The notes beneath the pieces are model-generated. The model was not told where the DNA came from. It saw nothing but the letters and a program-made list of their open reading frames with translations, and ran no database searches. Of a DNA stretch of 64,000 nt, positions 17,573 to 26,047 are shown in pieces; the stretch's first letter is position 1; each line of letters starts with the position of its first letter. The position numbers and the translations under genes were made by a program. This DNA is from Eleftheria terrae (GTDB lineage Bacteria; Pseudomonadota; Gammaproteobacteria; Burkholderiales; Burkholderiaceae_C). The stretch lies in assembly GCF_030419005.1 (NCBI RefSeq), contig NZ_CP106953.1, positions 1-64,000 on the forward strand, in the 5' to 3' direction.

Positions 17573-18085
17573 TCATGTCTGGCTTCGGAAGATCGTCCAG
17601 TCGTGGACGCAGTAGCCACCGACCGGTGTAGTGGCATGCTGTGACGCGTCGGCCTCCACAGCGACTATCGCGATGCCTGGAACGTATTCGCCCTTGCCAT
17701 CGAGGCGGTAATACATCTCATCTCCGCCGTCGAAGTCGAGCTCCATAGTCTGTGACAGTAGCGACAGCATGTCACCGACCCGCACTCCTTCGAAGGCGCC
17801 CAGATAGCCCTCGAAGACGTATATGCACCCGAGCACCCCACCGGGAGAGAACACCAGCCGGACGATGTCTGAACCAAAGAATATGGAGGTTTCTCCCGGT
17901 TCACCGAAGTTCCGAAGAATGAGAGCTCCCTTGTTCTCTGCCAGCGCGGCCAGAAGGTGGAACCCCGGTACGTAGTCCGTCTTGCTGGCCCCGTGCAACA
18001 AGGACTCAACGCTTGACAGCGATTGCCCAATCTCGAATCCCGCTGCAGACGTTCCTGGTACAAGTGAAGCGTGGAGATCAAGCAT
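17573..18085 (-). CDS. hypothetical protein
   Basis: A 170-residue soluble protein beginning MLDLHASLVPGTSAAGFEIG. It has a repeated beta pattern (ALILRNFGEPGETSIFFGSD, IVRLVFSPGGVLGCIYVFEG, then GVRVGDMLSLL) and an acidic DFDGGDEMYYRLDG segment. The SLSSVE...GVRVGDML pattern resembles small proteins sometimes found as polymorphic-toxin immunity proteins, but I cannot assign a family. It lies alone between MITE copy 3 and a 350-bp gap. Confidence 0.55.
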   Translation of the reverse strand: MLDLHASLVPGTSAAGFEIGQSLSSVESLLHGASKTDYVPGFHLLAALAENKGALILRNFGEPGETSIFFGSDIVRLVFSPGGVLGCIYVFEGYLGAFEGVRVGDMLSLLSQTMELDFDGGDEMYYRLDGKGEYVPGIAIVAVEADASQHATTPVGGYCVHDWTIFRSQT

Positions 18086-18436
18086 ATGCAGGTGTCAGGC
18101 TGTTTGACAGCGAACATTGTGCGACCTCTAGCGACCCACGGCAGTAGACATCAACATGACTTCTCCGAGCGCTTACGTTACCTTGAAAAATCACTCATTG
18201 AATTTTCCTCAAAGCACTTCCGCTGGCAGCCGCAGATCCTTGGGAAGAGGATGGGCACGGTCATAGCTGCAGGACGTGGCCTTCATGCTCGACGAGGTCA
18301 CTGCTCAGATGAGGGCGCCGATGGCGGCTGATGTGTTTACCGAAAAAATATGAGCTAGAGTGAACCAGAATTGGCATGTCGACGCCATCCCCGAGGGGAG
18401 CCAGGCGGTTCTTTGGTTTGGAAACCCGTTTCGAAA
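18086..18436. other. intergenic stretch, no gene seen
   Basis: 351 bp between two divergent orphan genes. The A+T content is higher than around it, and it must hold the promoters of both. No motif stands out. Confidence 0.5.
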
Positions 18437-18772
18437 ATGGAAGTTGGTGGTGATCTGAGTCCCGAGCAAGAACGTGCATTCAGTGTGGCACTTCGAATGT
18501 GGTCCGAAGGGCTGATGCATCGTGACGATTTTTCGCTGTTCGTGGAAGAATTTTCGGTAGAAAGTCGAGATCCGCAAATCGTCCGTGCAGTGCCGCAAGA
18601 GATTAGGGATGTGATTCTCGAGGACGCTGCTAGAGCACTGGCTGGCCAAGCCCAGGTGCTGATCCTCCGCGATAGCGGGGAAAAAATCGACATTAGTGCA
18701 ATGAGGCTCCAACTCGCGAAGATTTTGCTGGAGGCCGGTCTGCTAGATGCATCGCACTTGCCGTCCGCATGA
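18437..18772 (+). CDS. hypothetical small acidic protein
   Basis: 111 residues from the ATG at 18437 (MEVGGDLSPEQERAFSVALR); the frame is open 22 codons further back but without better support. It is mostly helical and acidic, with FSLFVEEFSVESRDPQIVRA and a C-terminal amphipathic helix. It has no signal peptide. Lower G+C and different codon use from the housekeeping genes suggest acquisition. Family unknown; immunity-like in size and charge. Confidence 0.5.
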   Translation: MEVGGDLSPEQERAFSVALRMWSEGLMHRDDFSLFVEEFSVESRDPQIVRAVPQEIRDVILEDAARALAGQAQVLILRDSGEKIDISAMRLQLAKILLEAGLLDASHLPSA

Positions 18773-19543
18773 GGGCCTGAGCCGAGACCGCTGCATAACT
18801 TCCCCAATGCGCGGCAGGCAGCGATGGGTTGCAATGCCAAAATCGCCACTCGCAGCCGACCGCCATAGCCGGTTGGTCGATTGGCTGGACGCATTCGAAG
18901 GCGTGGCAGTTGAACCGCCCCGGCCTCCATGTTTTCAGAGCGACTCACAAGACGAGATGAAGGCGCGCCTGCCGATGACGCGCCAGGCCAGAGCCCGCGG
19001 AGCAGAGGGGCGCGGGAGGCGATGCCTCGAAGCAGAGGCTCAGGGCCAAGGAGCTAGGCCAGCCGTGAGTGCGCTTGGCCGCCATCGGGGCTGTCCAGAC
19101 TAACGCCTGCTTTTTACGTCCGTGGCGGGCAGTGTTATCGCGGCGATGTAGGTGCTGCCGGCACTGAGGCGGTGGTCGCCCTTATCGGCATGCAGCTCGT
19201 GAAGCTCGACCGAGCGAGTGCGTGAACGACCTTGCCGCCGGGCACCCCGCGTTATCTCGCCGACGGGGCCGCTCACCCCGCCGCGTCATGCCGGATGGAC
19301 GCCGGGGACAGGCAAGTCCGCGGTATGTTTTTGTAGTGCGTGACAAGCCGCCTGCTGCGGGCTGCGGCGCCGTCGTATACGGGCGCCGCAGGGCCGCGGG
19401 CGCCCGCCGCACTCAAGCTGACCCGGGTGAGATCCAGCCGAGTCGCGCCAGCGTGGCGCTCATCTGCTCGTTGTGGTCTTGGCTTGTGACACGCACACGG
19501 CGGGCCGTGGCCGTTCTCGATGAGACGGTTTTGTTGGCAGCTC
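18773..19543. other. long stretch without a supported gene; MITE-related end at its right edge
   Basis: 771 bp with only short, low-quality frames on either strand. At 19522-19543 lies GAGACGGTTTTGTTGGCAGC followed by TC and TTA, which resembles the right end of the 112-bp MITE with several changes. No matching left end was found. The TTA also forms the stop codon of the minus-strand gene that ends at 19544. Confidence 0.5.
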
Positions 19544-20014
19544 TTAATCGCCGTGCCGGCTGAGGAATTCCTTGCGGATGTCCTCGGGCAGCACGGAGTA
19601 GTCGTCCGCCGAGCCGTACCAGCGGGTGCTGGCCCGTCCGTCTTCGCGCGAGAAAAAGCCGGCCCACAGCTTCTGCGTCTTCAGGTCGATGACGATCAGC
19701 GCCATGTCGGCTGCGCAGTTGTTCGGGCGGCATTTGTTGACCAGCAGGTAGTCGCCGCTCTTCTTGACGGGAGCTTCGACGTCCAGCTTCGCCAGCGTCC
19801 CGGCCTCTGCGCGGGGCAGCAGCTTCTTGAGGGCCGCGCGCAGTGCGGGCTGGTCAAGGAGCCCCGCCTTGGTGGCACCGACCTGGTCCGACGGGTACTT
19901 TCCGTCCCAGTCGGTCAAGTGGCTCCAGGCGTCGGCAGCCCTTGCGCTGCCGCAAGCCAGGACGGTGACGAGCAAAAGCGCCTTGAGGAAACCAGACGAC
20001 ATCATCGACCTCAT
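19544..20014 (-). CDS. Ivy-like periplasmic lysozyme inhibitor, probable immunity protein
   Basis: A 156-residue protein starting at the ATG at 20014, which overlaps the stop of the upstream gene (ATGA). It has a signal peptide (hydrophobic 9-21, cleavage near ARA-AD at about 26). The mature domain has CRPNNC at residues 95-100, followed by ALIVIDLKTQKLWAGFFS, matching the CKPHDC loop and following strands of Ivy, the inhibitor of C-type lysozyme. In Ivy that loop plugs the lysozyme active site. Overlap with a lysozyme-like gene points to an effector/immunity pair. The exact inhibited enzyme class is inference. Confidence 0.72.
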   Translation of the reverse strand: MRSMMSSGFLKALLLVTVLACGSARAADAWSHLTDWDGKYPSDQVGATKAGLLDQPALRAALKKLLPRAEAGTLAKLDVEAPVKKSGDYLLVNKCRPNNCAADMALIVIDLKTQKLWAGFFSREDGRASTRWYGSADDYSVLPEDIRKEFLSRHGD

Positions 20015-20418
20015 TTGTGGATCTTGTGGAAAGCCTGCATCGGGTGTTCCTTGTCCTGGATCAGGCAGGCCTCGCAAACCTTGATGGACTTGGAGTATCC
20101 CGGGCCGGTGCCGTAGCTCGTGTCAATGCCCGCGAGCTTGGTCTTGGCGATGTCGAGGTAATAGGTTCCGCACTGGATATTCTTGACCGGATCGGTCATT
20201 TCCGAGTGCTCGAAGTGCACGCCCTTGGGGGTGCAGCGGTTCACCATCTCGACCGCACCCTTGGTCAGCTGCATCAGGCCGGTGGCGGAAGACTTGGCGT
20301 TCTTCGCGGCAGGCTCGAAACCGGTTTCCTTCCAGATGAGGCAGGTCACGAATTCGTTGGAGAACAAGGTCGACCGGTTGTTCTCGGCGACCAGCTTGGC
20401 AATTTCCTCATAGGTCAT
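20011..20418 (-). CDS. lysozyme/lytic-transglycosylase-like protein, probable antibacterial effector
   Basis: 135 residues from the ATG at 20418 (MTYEEIAKLVAENN). The SLT-like fold is seen in NEFVTCLIWKETGFEPAAKN with candidate catalytic Glu31, and in SATGLMQLTKGAVEMVN (about 44-60), the GLMQ motif of lytic transglycosylases. Four cysteines (in FVTC, NRC, IQC, VCEAC) could form disulfides in the periplasm. There is no signal peptide, so export would need another route such as a type VI system. The next gene, translationally coupled, is an exported Ivy-like inhibitor. A T6SS cargo role is inference; no T6SS genes are in the window. Confidence 0.7.
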   Translation of the reverse strand: MTYEEIAKLVAENNRSTLFSNEFVTCLIWKETGFEPAAKNAKSSATGLMQLTKGAVEMVNRCTPKGVHFEHSEMTDPVKNIQCGTYYLDIAKTKLAGIDTSYGTGPGYSKSIKVCEACLIQDKEHPMQAFHKIHK

Positions 20419-21028
20419 GATGTGGCGTTCCCTCTTGGTTCTTTGCACCGACGAATGACGATCGGCGGCCTGGCGGCTCTCTGCGGAAGACGGCGGTCGC
20501 AGCTTCGGCCAAGGCGCTTGCCTGCCGGCGGACGGAGCGACGATCGCCACCCGCTACGGTAGCAGTCAGAAATGGTGCTCACCATCCCTAACTCTTCGCA
20601 GCGGCACCCACTGGCCATGGCGGCCGAACCCGCGCGGCGAGTCGAACTCGCACGGTGTGAAGTCCACATCCCCGGCTCACCGACCCGCCCTGGAGCGACG
20701 GGATGGCACGGCATCACTGCCGCCGTGATCGGCCGCGACGTTTCCGGGCGTTGCGTCGGGGCCGGCTGACGGTCGCACCGAACTGCCGGTGCCGCCCTCC
20801 GAGCATCGCGGGGCCGGTGGGGGGCTGGCGCTTTCTCCAGGACTAGCGGTTGGCCGCTTTGCGCGACGCTCCGGCCGTGTGTCGCCTGGCCATCAGCCCG
20901 TTGGCGCTGGACGAACGGCCACCCATCGGGGCCGATGCGCCGTTCGTGAAAAACGTCATGGGCGTTCACCTGATAAAATGGAAATATCTCCCACGTCGCA
21001 GTGGGCGACCGCATTTGAAGGTATCGAC
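20419..21028. other. intergenic stretch without a supported gene
   Basis: 610 bp between the divergent effector-like gene and the lipoprotein gene. It presumably holds both promoters. A TAAAAT hexamer near 20973 is a possible -10 for the lipoprotein gene, but I see no convincing -35. No coding region is supported. Confidence 0.45.
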
Positions 21029-22228
21029 ATGACGCAATTTGCAAAGACTCGTTGGGTGGCCGTGACGGCTGCGGCCTTGGCTGTGGCGGCCTGTGGCGGA
21101 GGTGGTGGTGGCAGTAGTGACGCCGCCAGCGGCAGCGAAGGAAGCCTGCGCCTGGCACTCACCGACGCACCCGCCTGCGGCTACGACGAGGTGAACGTGA
21201 CGGTCGTGCGGGTGCAGGTGAACAAGAGCGGTACCGCCGACGCCGGCGACGGCGGCTGGGAGACGATCGAACTCGCCCAACCCAAGCGGGTGAACCTGCT
21301 GGAGCTGACCAACGGTGTCCTGGAAGAACTGGGCAGCACCCGGCTGCCCGCCGGTGCCTACCAGCAACTCCGCCTGGTGCTGGCCTCGAACGACAGCACC
21401 AATCCGATGGCCAATTCCGTCGTGCCGACCGGCGGCGCCGAAGTCGCGCTGGACACGCCGAGCGCGCAGCAAAGCGGCTTGAAGATGAATGTCAACATCC
21501 AGGTTGCAGCCAACCAGACTGCCGACCTGGTGCTCGATTTCGACGCCTGCAAATCGGTGGTGCCGCGTGGCATGTCGGGCCGCTACAACCTCAAGCCGGT
21601 GATCTCGGTGCTGCCGCGGGTGGCTGTGGCCGGTCTCGCGGTCGAGGGCTACCTGGCGGGCGCGCCTTTGGCTGGCGCGGCGGTGTCCTTGCAACAGGCC
21701 GGCACGGTGGCCCGCGCCACCGTGGCGGACAGCAATGGCCGTTTCGTGTTGTCGCCGGTTCCGGCCGGCACCTATGACCTGGTCATCACCGCCGAAGGGC
21801 GCGTGACTGCCGTCATGACCGGTGTGCCGGTGACGGCCACCGGCCTGACCGCCATCAACACCAGCAGCGCGCCGATCACGCTCGCCAGCAGCGACATGCG
21901 CGCGATCTCCGGCACGGTGGCCACTACCGGTTCCAGCGTGGTGCCAGACGCCACTGTCCGCGCGCTGCAGAACGTCGGCACGGCCACGGTCGAGCTGTTC
22001 GGCAAGCCGGTGGATGCGGATGCCGGCAGCTACAGCTTCCAGGTGCCGGTGCAGGCGCCGGTGGTGGCGGCCTACAGCCCGTCCGCGACGACCTACACCT
22101 TCTCGCGGGTGAGCGCCGCGGCTGCGAAGTACAGCGTGCAGGCGCTGGTGGCCGGCAAGCCGGCACAGGCTGCCGACATCGATGTCTCGGCCAGCGACGC
22201 GACGGCCGACTTCAACTTCGCGCCCTGA
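21029..22228 (+). CDS. DUF4382 lipoprotein with carboxypeptidase-regulatory-like domain
   Basis: A 399-residue lipoprotein from the ATG at 21029. The signal peptide ends in the lipobox LAVAAC, with Cys22 followed by a Gly-rich tether. Residues about 38-215 form a DUF4382 domain (SLRLALTDAPACGYDEVNVT, VNLLELTNGVLEELG, PAGAYQQLRLVL). A carboxypeptidase-regulatory-like beta sandwich follows (VEGYLAGAPLAGAAVSL, VPAGTYDLVI). Such proteins sit in the outer or inner membrane leaflet of the envelope; their role is unknown. A hairpin lies just after the stop. Confidence 0.85.
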   Translation: MTQFAKTRWVAVTAAALAVAACGGGGGGSSDAASGSEGSLRLALTDAPACGYDEVNVTVVRVQVNKSGTADAGDGGWETIELAQPKRVNLLELTNGVLEELGSTRLPAGAYQQLRLVLASNDSTNPMANSVVPTGGAEVALDTPSAQQSGLKMNVNIQVAANQTADLVLDFDACKSVVPRGMSGRYNLKPVISVLPRVAVAGLAVEGYLAGAPLAGAAVSLQQAGTVARATVADSNGRFVLSPVPAGTYDLVITAEGRVTAVMTGVPVTATGLTAINTSSAPITLASSDMRAISGTVATTGSSVVPDATVRALQNVGTATVELFGKPVDADAGSYSFQVPVQAPVVAAYSPSATTYTFSRVSAAAAKYSVQALVAGKPAQAADIDVSASDATADFNFAP

Positions 22229-22236
22229 GGCAGCCC

Positions 22237-22264
22237 GAAGGCGCCCGCCCTGGCTGGCGCCTTC
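22237..22264 (+). terminator. hairpin after the DUF4382 gene
   Basis: GAAGGCGCC and GGCGCCTTC form a perfect 9-bp stem with a 10-base loop, starting 9 bp after the stop. There is no T tract, so it may be a Rho-assisted or bidirectional terminator between converging genes. The rest of the gap to 22592 holds nothing I can recognise. Confidence 0.5.
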
Positions 22265-22592
22265 GATGGCGGGCCTGGACCAGGTGCGGGCCGAGTGGTC
22301 CCAGCCGGATACCGCGGCGCGCCATGCGCCGCATGCAGCCGGGGGCGGGCGCGCCTGCGCACTTGCACGCCCCTGGCCACCGGGCGCGGGCCGGCCCGGC
22401 GAGCTCCGCCCTGTCGGCCCTTGCACCATCGGTGGGCTGCTGCCTGAGGAGTAGGGCGGCACCACACGGGCGCCGGCCGATGCGGAGGCCGGTGCCCTTC
22501 GATCGCCTCGACGGCGGTCTGGCCGTGCGGCGATGCGCCGCAGCGCCCGCCGGCGTCCAGCCAATCTCCCACCCTTGGGCCTGAGCGGCGCT

Positions 22593-24716
22593 TCAGAACC
22601 CGAATTCGCGGACGACCACATTGCGTGCCGCGTCCGTCAGGCGGGACCAGGCGCTTGTGGCCGGCAAGGGCAGCACCGCATGTCCTCGCCATTGCCGCGG
22701 CGACAAGTCGGGCTGGTCCAGCAACTCCAACTCCACCCGGTAGAGCGGCTGACCGATCCACCAGCGCTCCGCCTGGCGAGTCGCTTCGATCGGTCCGCCA
22801 TGGGCCTGGGCCAGGATGGGCTCCGCCAGCCACGCGCTCGGGTGCGGTGCCACGCTCAGGACCCGCGCCGGCCAGCGGCGCAGCGGTGCTGCATCGGCCA
22901 CAAAACTCGCGCCATCGCCCGGCCGCAAGGCGTGCACGGCGCGCTCCGAGGCATAGGCCACCGCGCGCCAGCTGCCGGGGGTGGCGAGCTGCAGCAGCAC
23001 CTGCTGCGGCGCCACCACTACGCCGGGTTGCACGGTGGCATCGATGTCGATCACCGTGGCGTCGAAGGGCGCTCTCGGTCGCAACTGCTCGATGTCCTGC
23101 TCCGCCGCACGGGCCTCGTCCTGTGCGGTGGCCAGTGCTTCCTGCAGCGACGCCCACTGCGATTGCAGCGCGGCGTCGACGCTGGCTGCGGCCACCTGGG
23201 CCTGCAGCTGGCGCACCCGCACCCGCGCGGCTTGCAGACGCTGCTGCAGCAAACCCGCGCTCGCATCGACCAGCGGCGCGCCCCGGCGGACGCGGTCGCC
23301 GCGGCGCACATGCACCGCCTCCAGCACCGCGGCACTGGGCAGCCGCAGCGACAAGTGCCGCGTGGGCTGCAGCACGGCGCCGGCACTTTCGTCGCTCGAC
23401 AGTGGCACGAAGCCCAGGGCGACCAGTGCGGCCAGCACCACCATCACCGACCGCGCCCGGCGGGAGCCGCGCCACTGGCCGCGGGCGGCATGCCAGGCCT
23501 TCAGTTCACGCCACACCGGCTGGGCGATGAACCAGCCGAGCTCGACCGCGAACAGCAGCAGCCCCACCACCTTGATCGCGAAGTGATAGACCAGCCAGGC
23601 GATGCCGAGATACAGCATCAACCGGTAGGCCCAGGTCGCGAAGGCAAAGGCGATCATGGCCCGCCGCCAGCCGGGCGACAGCGCCTCAGGTGGCGGGCTG
23701 CGCCAGCCGAGCAAGGCACCGCGCAGCCACCAGCGCGCCATGGCGAAGCTGCGCTCGTGCAGGTTGGGCTGGTCGAGCGCGTCGCACAGCACGAAGTAGC
23801 CGTCGAAGCGCATGAAGGGACTGAGGTTGACCAGCAGCGTCGAGACCCAGGTCAGCGTGGCGACGATGAAGGCGGCGGTGCGCAGCGGGCCCGCGGGCAG
23901 GGCGGCCCAGGCCAGCGTGGCCCAGGCGGCGATGGTCAGTTCCGTGCGCACGCCGGCCATCGCCACCTGCAGGCGGGCCCTCGCGTCCGGCAGGCGCCAG
24001 ACCTCCGAAGTGTCCGTGTAGGCCACCGGCCACATGACCATGAACGCCACGCCCATTCTGGGCACGCGGCAGCCATGGTGGCGTGCCACGAACGCATGCC
24101 CGAACTCATGGGCCAGTTTCACCGTGACCAGCGTCAGCCCGTAGAGCGTCAGGCCACGCCAGGACAGCAGGTCCACCGCCTGGCGCGAGAAGGCGTCGAC
24201 GTCGCGCAGCACGGCGAGCAGGCCCAGCGCCAGCGCCAGAAGGGTGGCGCGGCTGAACGCCGGGCTGCCGAGCTTCTCGGCCCAGGGCAGGCAGCGCTGC
24301 AGCAGGCGGTCGGGGTTGTACAGCGGCACCCGGAAGAACAGGTAGTGATGCAGCAGCCAGGTGGCGGCCCGGCGCCAGGCCGGGATGGGCTCGCCGGTGC
24401 CGCCTGGCGCCGAGCTCGCCTCGACCAGTTCGTGGTGCCGGGCGAACGCAAGCACCTGCCGGACATGCTCCTCGTCCAGCGACAGCGTGGTCTGCCGGTT
24501 CACCTGCTCCGCAATGGCGGCCGGGGACGCGATCCACCAGCGTCGCAGCACTTCATAGGTCACCCAGTCGATGCGGATGAACCGGTGCCGCACCGGGTCG
24601 TGCAAGGTCCAGCTGGGCTGGCCGTCCGCCAGCGCGGGGCCGTGGTGCAGTTGCAGTTCCTCGCGCAGGGCCGGCCAGGGTGCCGGTGGCGGGGCGGACA
24701 GGGTGGTGCTCACCAT
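22593..24716 (-). CDS. M50-family membrane metallopeptidase fused to HlyD-like domain
   Basis: 707 residues. Residues about 30-100 look like a PqqD/RRE-type winged helix (PSWTLHDPVRHRFIRID, then EEHVRQVLAFARHHELVE). Residues 150-400 are polytopic and carry the zinc motif HEFGH (203-207) and the partner motif PFMRFDG with Asp305, as in site-2 proteases and YydH-type peptide metalloproteases. Residues about 435-700 are a HlyD-like adaptor with lipoyl halves (HLSLRLPSAAVLEAVHVRRG) and a coiled coil. The start overlaps the upstream adaptor gene by 7 bp. It probably forms the inner membrane part of the adhesin exporter, perhaps also processing cargo. Confidence 0.85.
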   Translation of the reverse strand: MVSTTLSAPPPAPWPALREELQLHHGPALADGQPSWTLHDPVRHRFIRIDWVTYEVLRRWWIASPAAIAEQVNRQTTLSLDEEHVRQVLAFARHHELVEASSAPGGTGEPIPAWRRAATWLLHHYLFFRVPLYNPDRLLQRCLPWAEKLGSPAFSRATLLALALGLLAVLRDVDAFSRQAVDLLSWRGLTLYGLTLVTVKLAHEFGHAFVARHHGCRVPRMGVAFMVMWPVAYTDTSEVWRLPDARARLQVAMAGVRTELTIAAWATLAWAALPAGPLRTAAFIVATLTWVSTLLVNLSPFMRFDGYFVLCDALDQPNLHERSFAMARWWLRGALLGWRSPPPEALSPGWRRAMIAFAFATWAYRLMLYLGIAWLVYHFAIKVVGLLLFAVELGWFIAQPVWRELKAWHAARGQWRGSRRARSVMVVLAALVALGFVPLSSDESAGAVLQPTRHLSLRLPSAAVLEAVHVRRGDRVRRGAPLVDASAGLLQQRLQAARVRVRQLQAQVAAASVDAALQSQWASLQEALATAQDEARAAEQDIEQLRPRAPFDATVIDIDATVQPGVVVAPQQVLLQLATPGSWRAVAYASERAVHALRPGDGASFVADAAPLRRWPARVLSVAPHPSAWLAEPILAQAHGGPIEATRQAERWWIGQPLYRVELELLDQPDLSPRQWRGHAVLPLPATSAWSRLTDAARNVVVREFGF

Positions 24717-26029
24717 CCGGTGGCCTCCCGCAGGGCGGCGAGCGGACGGCGGAGCATCCAGTAGGCCAGCGAGACGCGCTCCCCGTCGACATGCACCGTG
24801 CCTCGCGATCCCAGCCGTTCGGCGCTGGCGCCTTCGATGCGGCCGCGCAGCCGGTAGGCCAGCCCGCCTTCCGGGCGCGGCTGTGCCTCGAAGGCGTAGA
24901 GCGAGAGGTGCGCGAGCACCGGCGTGGCGGGCCGGCTGGCGAGGAAGAGCCGCATCGGGCTGCCGAGGGGCAGCTCCACGGCGTCGGCCACCGGCAGCCA
25001 GGCCTCCACTTCCTGGTCATCTGGCCGGGCCAGGCGCAGCAGCGGCTCGCCTGCCGCGATGGTGCGCCCGGCCCAGTTGCCGGGATCGTCGAGCAGGACC
25101 ACGCCCGCGTGCGGCGCCCTCAGCTCGGTGCGGCGCACTTGCTCGCTGAGGTAGTCGACTTCCGTGCGTTTCTCTTCCATGCGGCCCAGCGCCACCGGCA
25201 GCTGGGCCTTGGCCCGCGCGTCGGACAACGCCTGCTGGCTGGTCTGGCGCCATTCGGCCTCGGCCGTCGCCAGCGCCTGGCGGGCGACTTGCAGGCGGCT
25301 GGCGGCGGCCGCGTCGTCCAGTTCGGCCAGCAGCTGGCCGGCCTTCACCGTCTGGTTGGGCTCCACATGCAGACGGCGGGCCATGCCATCGACGGTGGCG
25401 CGCAGCACCGTCGGTTCACGCGGGACCAGTTCACCCGGCGCGCGCACTGTCAGGCGCACCGGAAAGCACAAGGCGGCGAGCAACAGTGCGGCCACGATCA
25501 AGCCCTTGCGCTGGCGCCACGGCCGCCCGAGGCGGGCCCGCAGGGCCTGCCAGTCGACGATCCGGCGCGGTGTGCCGGCTTCTGCCGCTCGCTCCGTCAA
25601 TTCCCACAAGCGGTACCAGCGCGCCAGCCACTCCACCTCGTCACCCGTCCACGGTGATTCGCGGCACAGCAGCAGGCCCTGGCGCGTGGCCGGCTCGCCG
25701 CCGCTGGCGGGCAGCCAGACCGCGTAGGGCGGCCACCATGAGGCCCATTCGTCCGCCAGCGGCCCCTCCACCTGTTCGGGGCCGAAGGGGCCGGGCGGGC
25801 CTGCCCGGCAGCGGGCGAGCAGGGCGGCCAGCCAGAGGCCGTACGGTCCCTGGGGATCGAGGTGGGACGCGCCCGAGTGGTGCAGCGCGCCGTGCCCTTG
25901 CAGCACCGCAGCGTGGTAGGGCAGGGCATCGCGGGTGCGGTTGAGCAACACGAAGCGCCGCTCTGCCGCCGCCGGAGCCGCCGCGGCGGCCGACAGCAGC
26001 TCCAGCAAGGCGGCAGGGCTGACGGGCAT
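24710..26029 (-). CDS. HlyD-family periplasmic adaptor with long cytosolic N-terminal domain
   Basis: 439 residues. Residues 1-180 are soluble and end in a WLARWYRLWELTERA helix; the pattern resembles a degenerate GAF domain. A transmembrane helix follows (GLIVAALLLAALCFPV, about 188-203), then a HlyD adaptor: lipoyl half VDGMARRLHVEPNQTVKAGQ, a coiled coil of about 70 residues, ELRAPHAGVVLLDDPGNW and a beta barrel. It lies 18 bp after the adhesin gene and overlaps the M50 gene, so the three are cotranscribed. Role: periplasmic bridge between the inner membrane component and the TolC-like protein. Confidence 0.85.
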   Translation of the reverse strand: MPVSPAALLELLSAAAAAPAAAERRFVLLNRTRDALPYHAAVLQGHGALHHSGASHLDPQGPYGLWLAALLARCRAGPPGPFGPEQVEGPLADEWASWWPPYAVWLPASGGEPATRQGLLLCRESPWTGDEVEWLARWYRLWELTERAAEAGTPRRIVDWQALRARLGRPWRQRKGLIVAALLLAALCFPVRLTVRAPGELVPREPTVLRATVDGMARRLHVEPNQTVKAGQLLAELDDAAAASRLQVARQALATAEAEWRQTSQQALSDARAKAQLPVALGRMEEKRTEVDYLSEQVRRTELRAPHAGVVLLDDPGNWAGRTIAAGEPLLRLARPDDQEVEAWLPVADAVELPLGSPMRLFLASRPATPVLAHLSLYAFEAQPRPEGGLAYRLRGRIEGASAERLGSRGTVHVDGERVSLAYWMLRRPLAALREATGW

Positions 26030-26047
26030 CTGCAGCGACTCCCTGTC

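Noticed and set aside
18747..19103. 118-codon plus-strand frame
   Set aside because: Overlaps the end of the preceding gene, has no RBS, biased composition and no motif.
22533..24764. 743-codon plus-strand frame opposite the M50 fusion gene
   Set aside because: Gln/Arg/His-rich with no motif; the minus-strand frame has HEFGH, PFMRFDG and HlyD features and clear operon overlaps.
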